NCBI GenBank assembly: GCA_947177375.1
Contig: CAMWUF010000054.1
Location: forward strand, 1-6,819
Direction of reading: 5' to 3'
Origin: an uncultured Ruminococcus sp.
GTDB lineage: Bacteria; Bacillota; Clostridia; Oscillospirales; Ruminococcaceae
DNA length: 6,819 nt
Shown: piece after piece, positions 6,792 to 6,819 of the stretch
Position numbering within the stretch: position 1 is the stretch's first letter
Layout: each line of letters begins with the position of its first letter
Position numbers and translations under genes: made by a program
The notes under the pieces: model-generated
What the model was told of the DNA's origin: nothing
Database searches by the model: none
The model's input: only the letters and a program-made list of their open reading frames with translations

Positions 6792-6819
6792 GCGCCTTTA
6801 ACACAGCTGGATAGAGTAA
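6792..6819 (+). tRNA. 5' fragment of a second tRNA, probably tRNA-Arg
   Basis: GCGCCTT (acceptor 5' strand), TA at positions 8-9, then a D arm with AGCTGGATA in the loop fit the first 27 positions (28 nt including 20a) of a tRNA, cut by the window end. The D stem pairs ACAC with GAGT, leaving one A-A mismatch at 12-23. The GCGCCTT start and AGCTGGATAGAGTAA resemble Firmicute tRNA-Arg, but the anticodon is outside the window, so the identity is a guess. Confidence 0.65.

Overview
The window looks like AT-rich chromosomal DNA from a low-GC Gram-positive of the class Clostridia, probably a gut Ruminococcus/Oscillospiraceae relative. This placement is inferred from AAA/TTA-rich codon use, strong AGGAGG-type ribosome sites, the combination of a YfhO-family membrane protein with a DUF5711-like protein, and a zinc-finger Clp ATPase. 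It is not proven by any marker gene. All genes lie on the + strand.

Layout: (1) Positions 1-2204 hold the 3' part of a large YfhO-family membrane protein. Its N-terminal part is missing, and the reading frame is broken in the first 68 bases at the window edge. (2) truA (2225-2959), a tRNA pseudouridine synthase with a TTG start, follows after 20 bp. (3) A single-pass membrane protein with a beta-propeller-like outer domain, DUF5711-like (2972-4117), follows after 12 bp; its Shine-Dalgarno sequence overlaps the truA stop codon. These three genes read as one operon. (4) A 91-bp gap carries a strong sigma-A promoter, a 9-bp inverted repeat around its -10 box and a degenerate CtsR-like site. It leads into a ClpE-type unfoldase (4209-6539), which ends at a strong intrinsic terminator. 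(5) An all-A/T perfect inverted repeat, serving as the terminator U-tract on one side and an UP-element-like sequence on the other, leads into a near-perfect promoter for tRNA-Gly(UCC). A hairpin and the first 28 bases of a second tRNA (probably Arg) follow, cut by the window end.

How the genes fit together: the first three are envelope and tRNA-modification housekeeping genes joined by close spacing rather than an obvious shared pathway. The Clp gene has its own promoter and terminator and is a separate protein-quality-control unit; it has an N-terminal zinc finger and a UVR-like middle segment in place of the usual Clp_N domain. The tRNA cluster is a third, strongly expressed unit.

I found no clear undescribed system. 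The points most worth checking are the Clp control region, the A/T palindrome at the terminator/promoter junction, the broken 5' end of the YfhO gene, the unusual acidic tail of that protein, and the mismatched stems in the two tRNAs.
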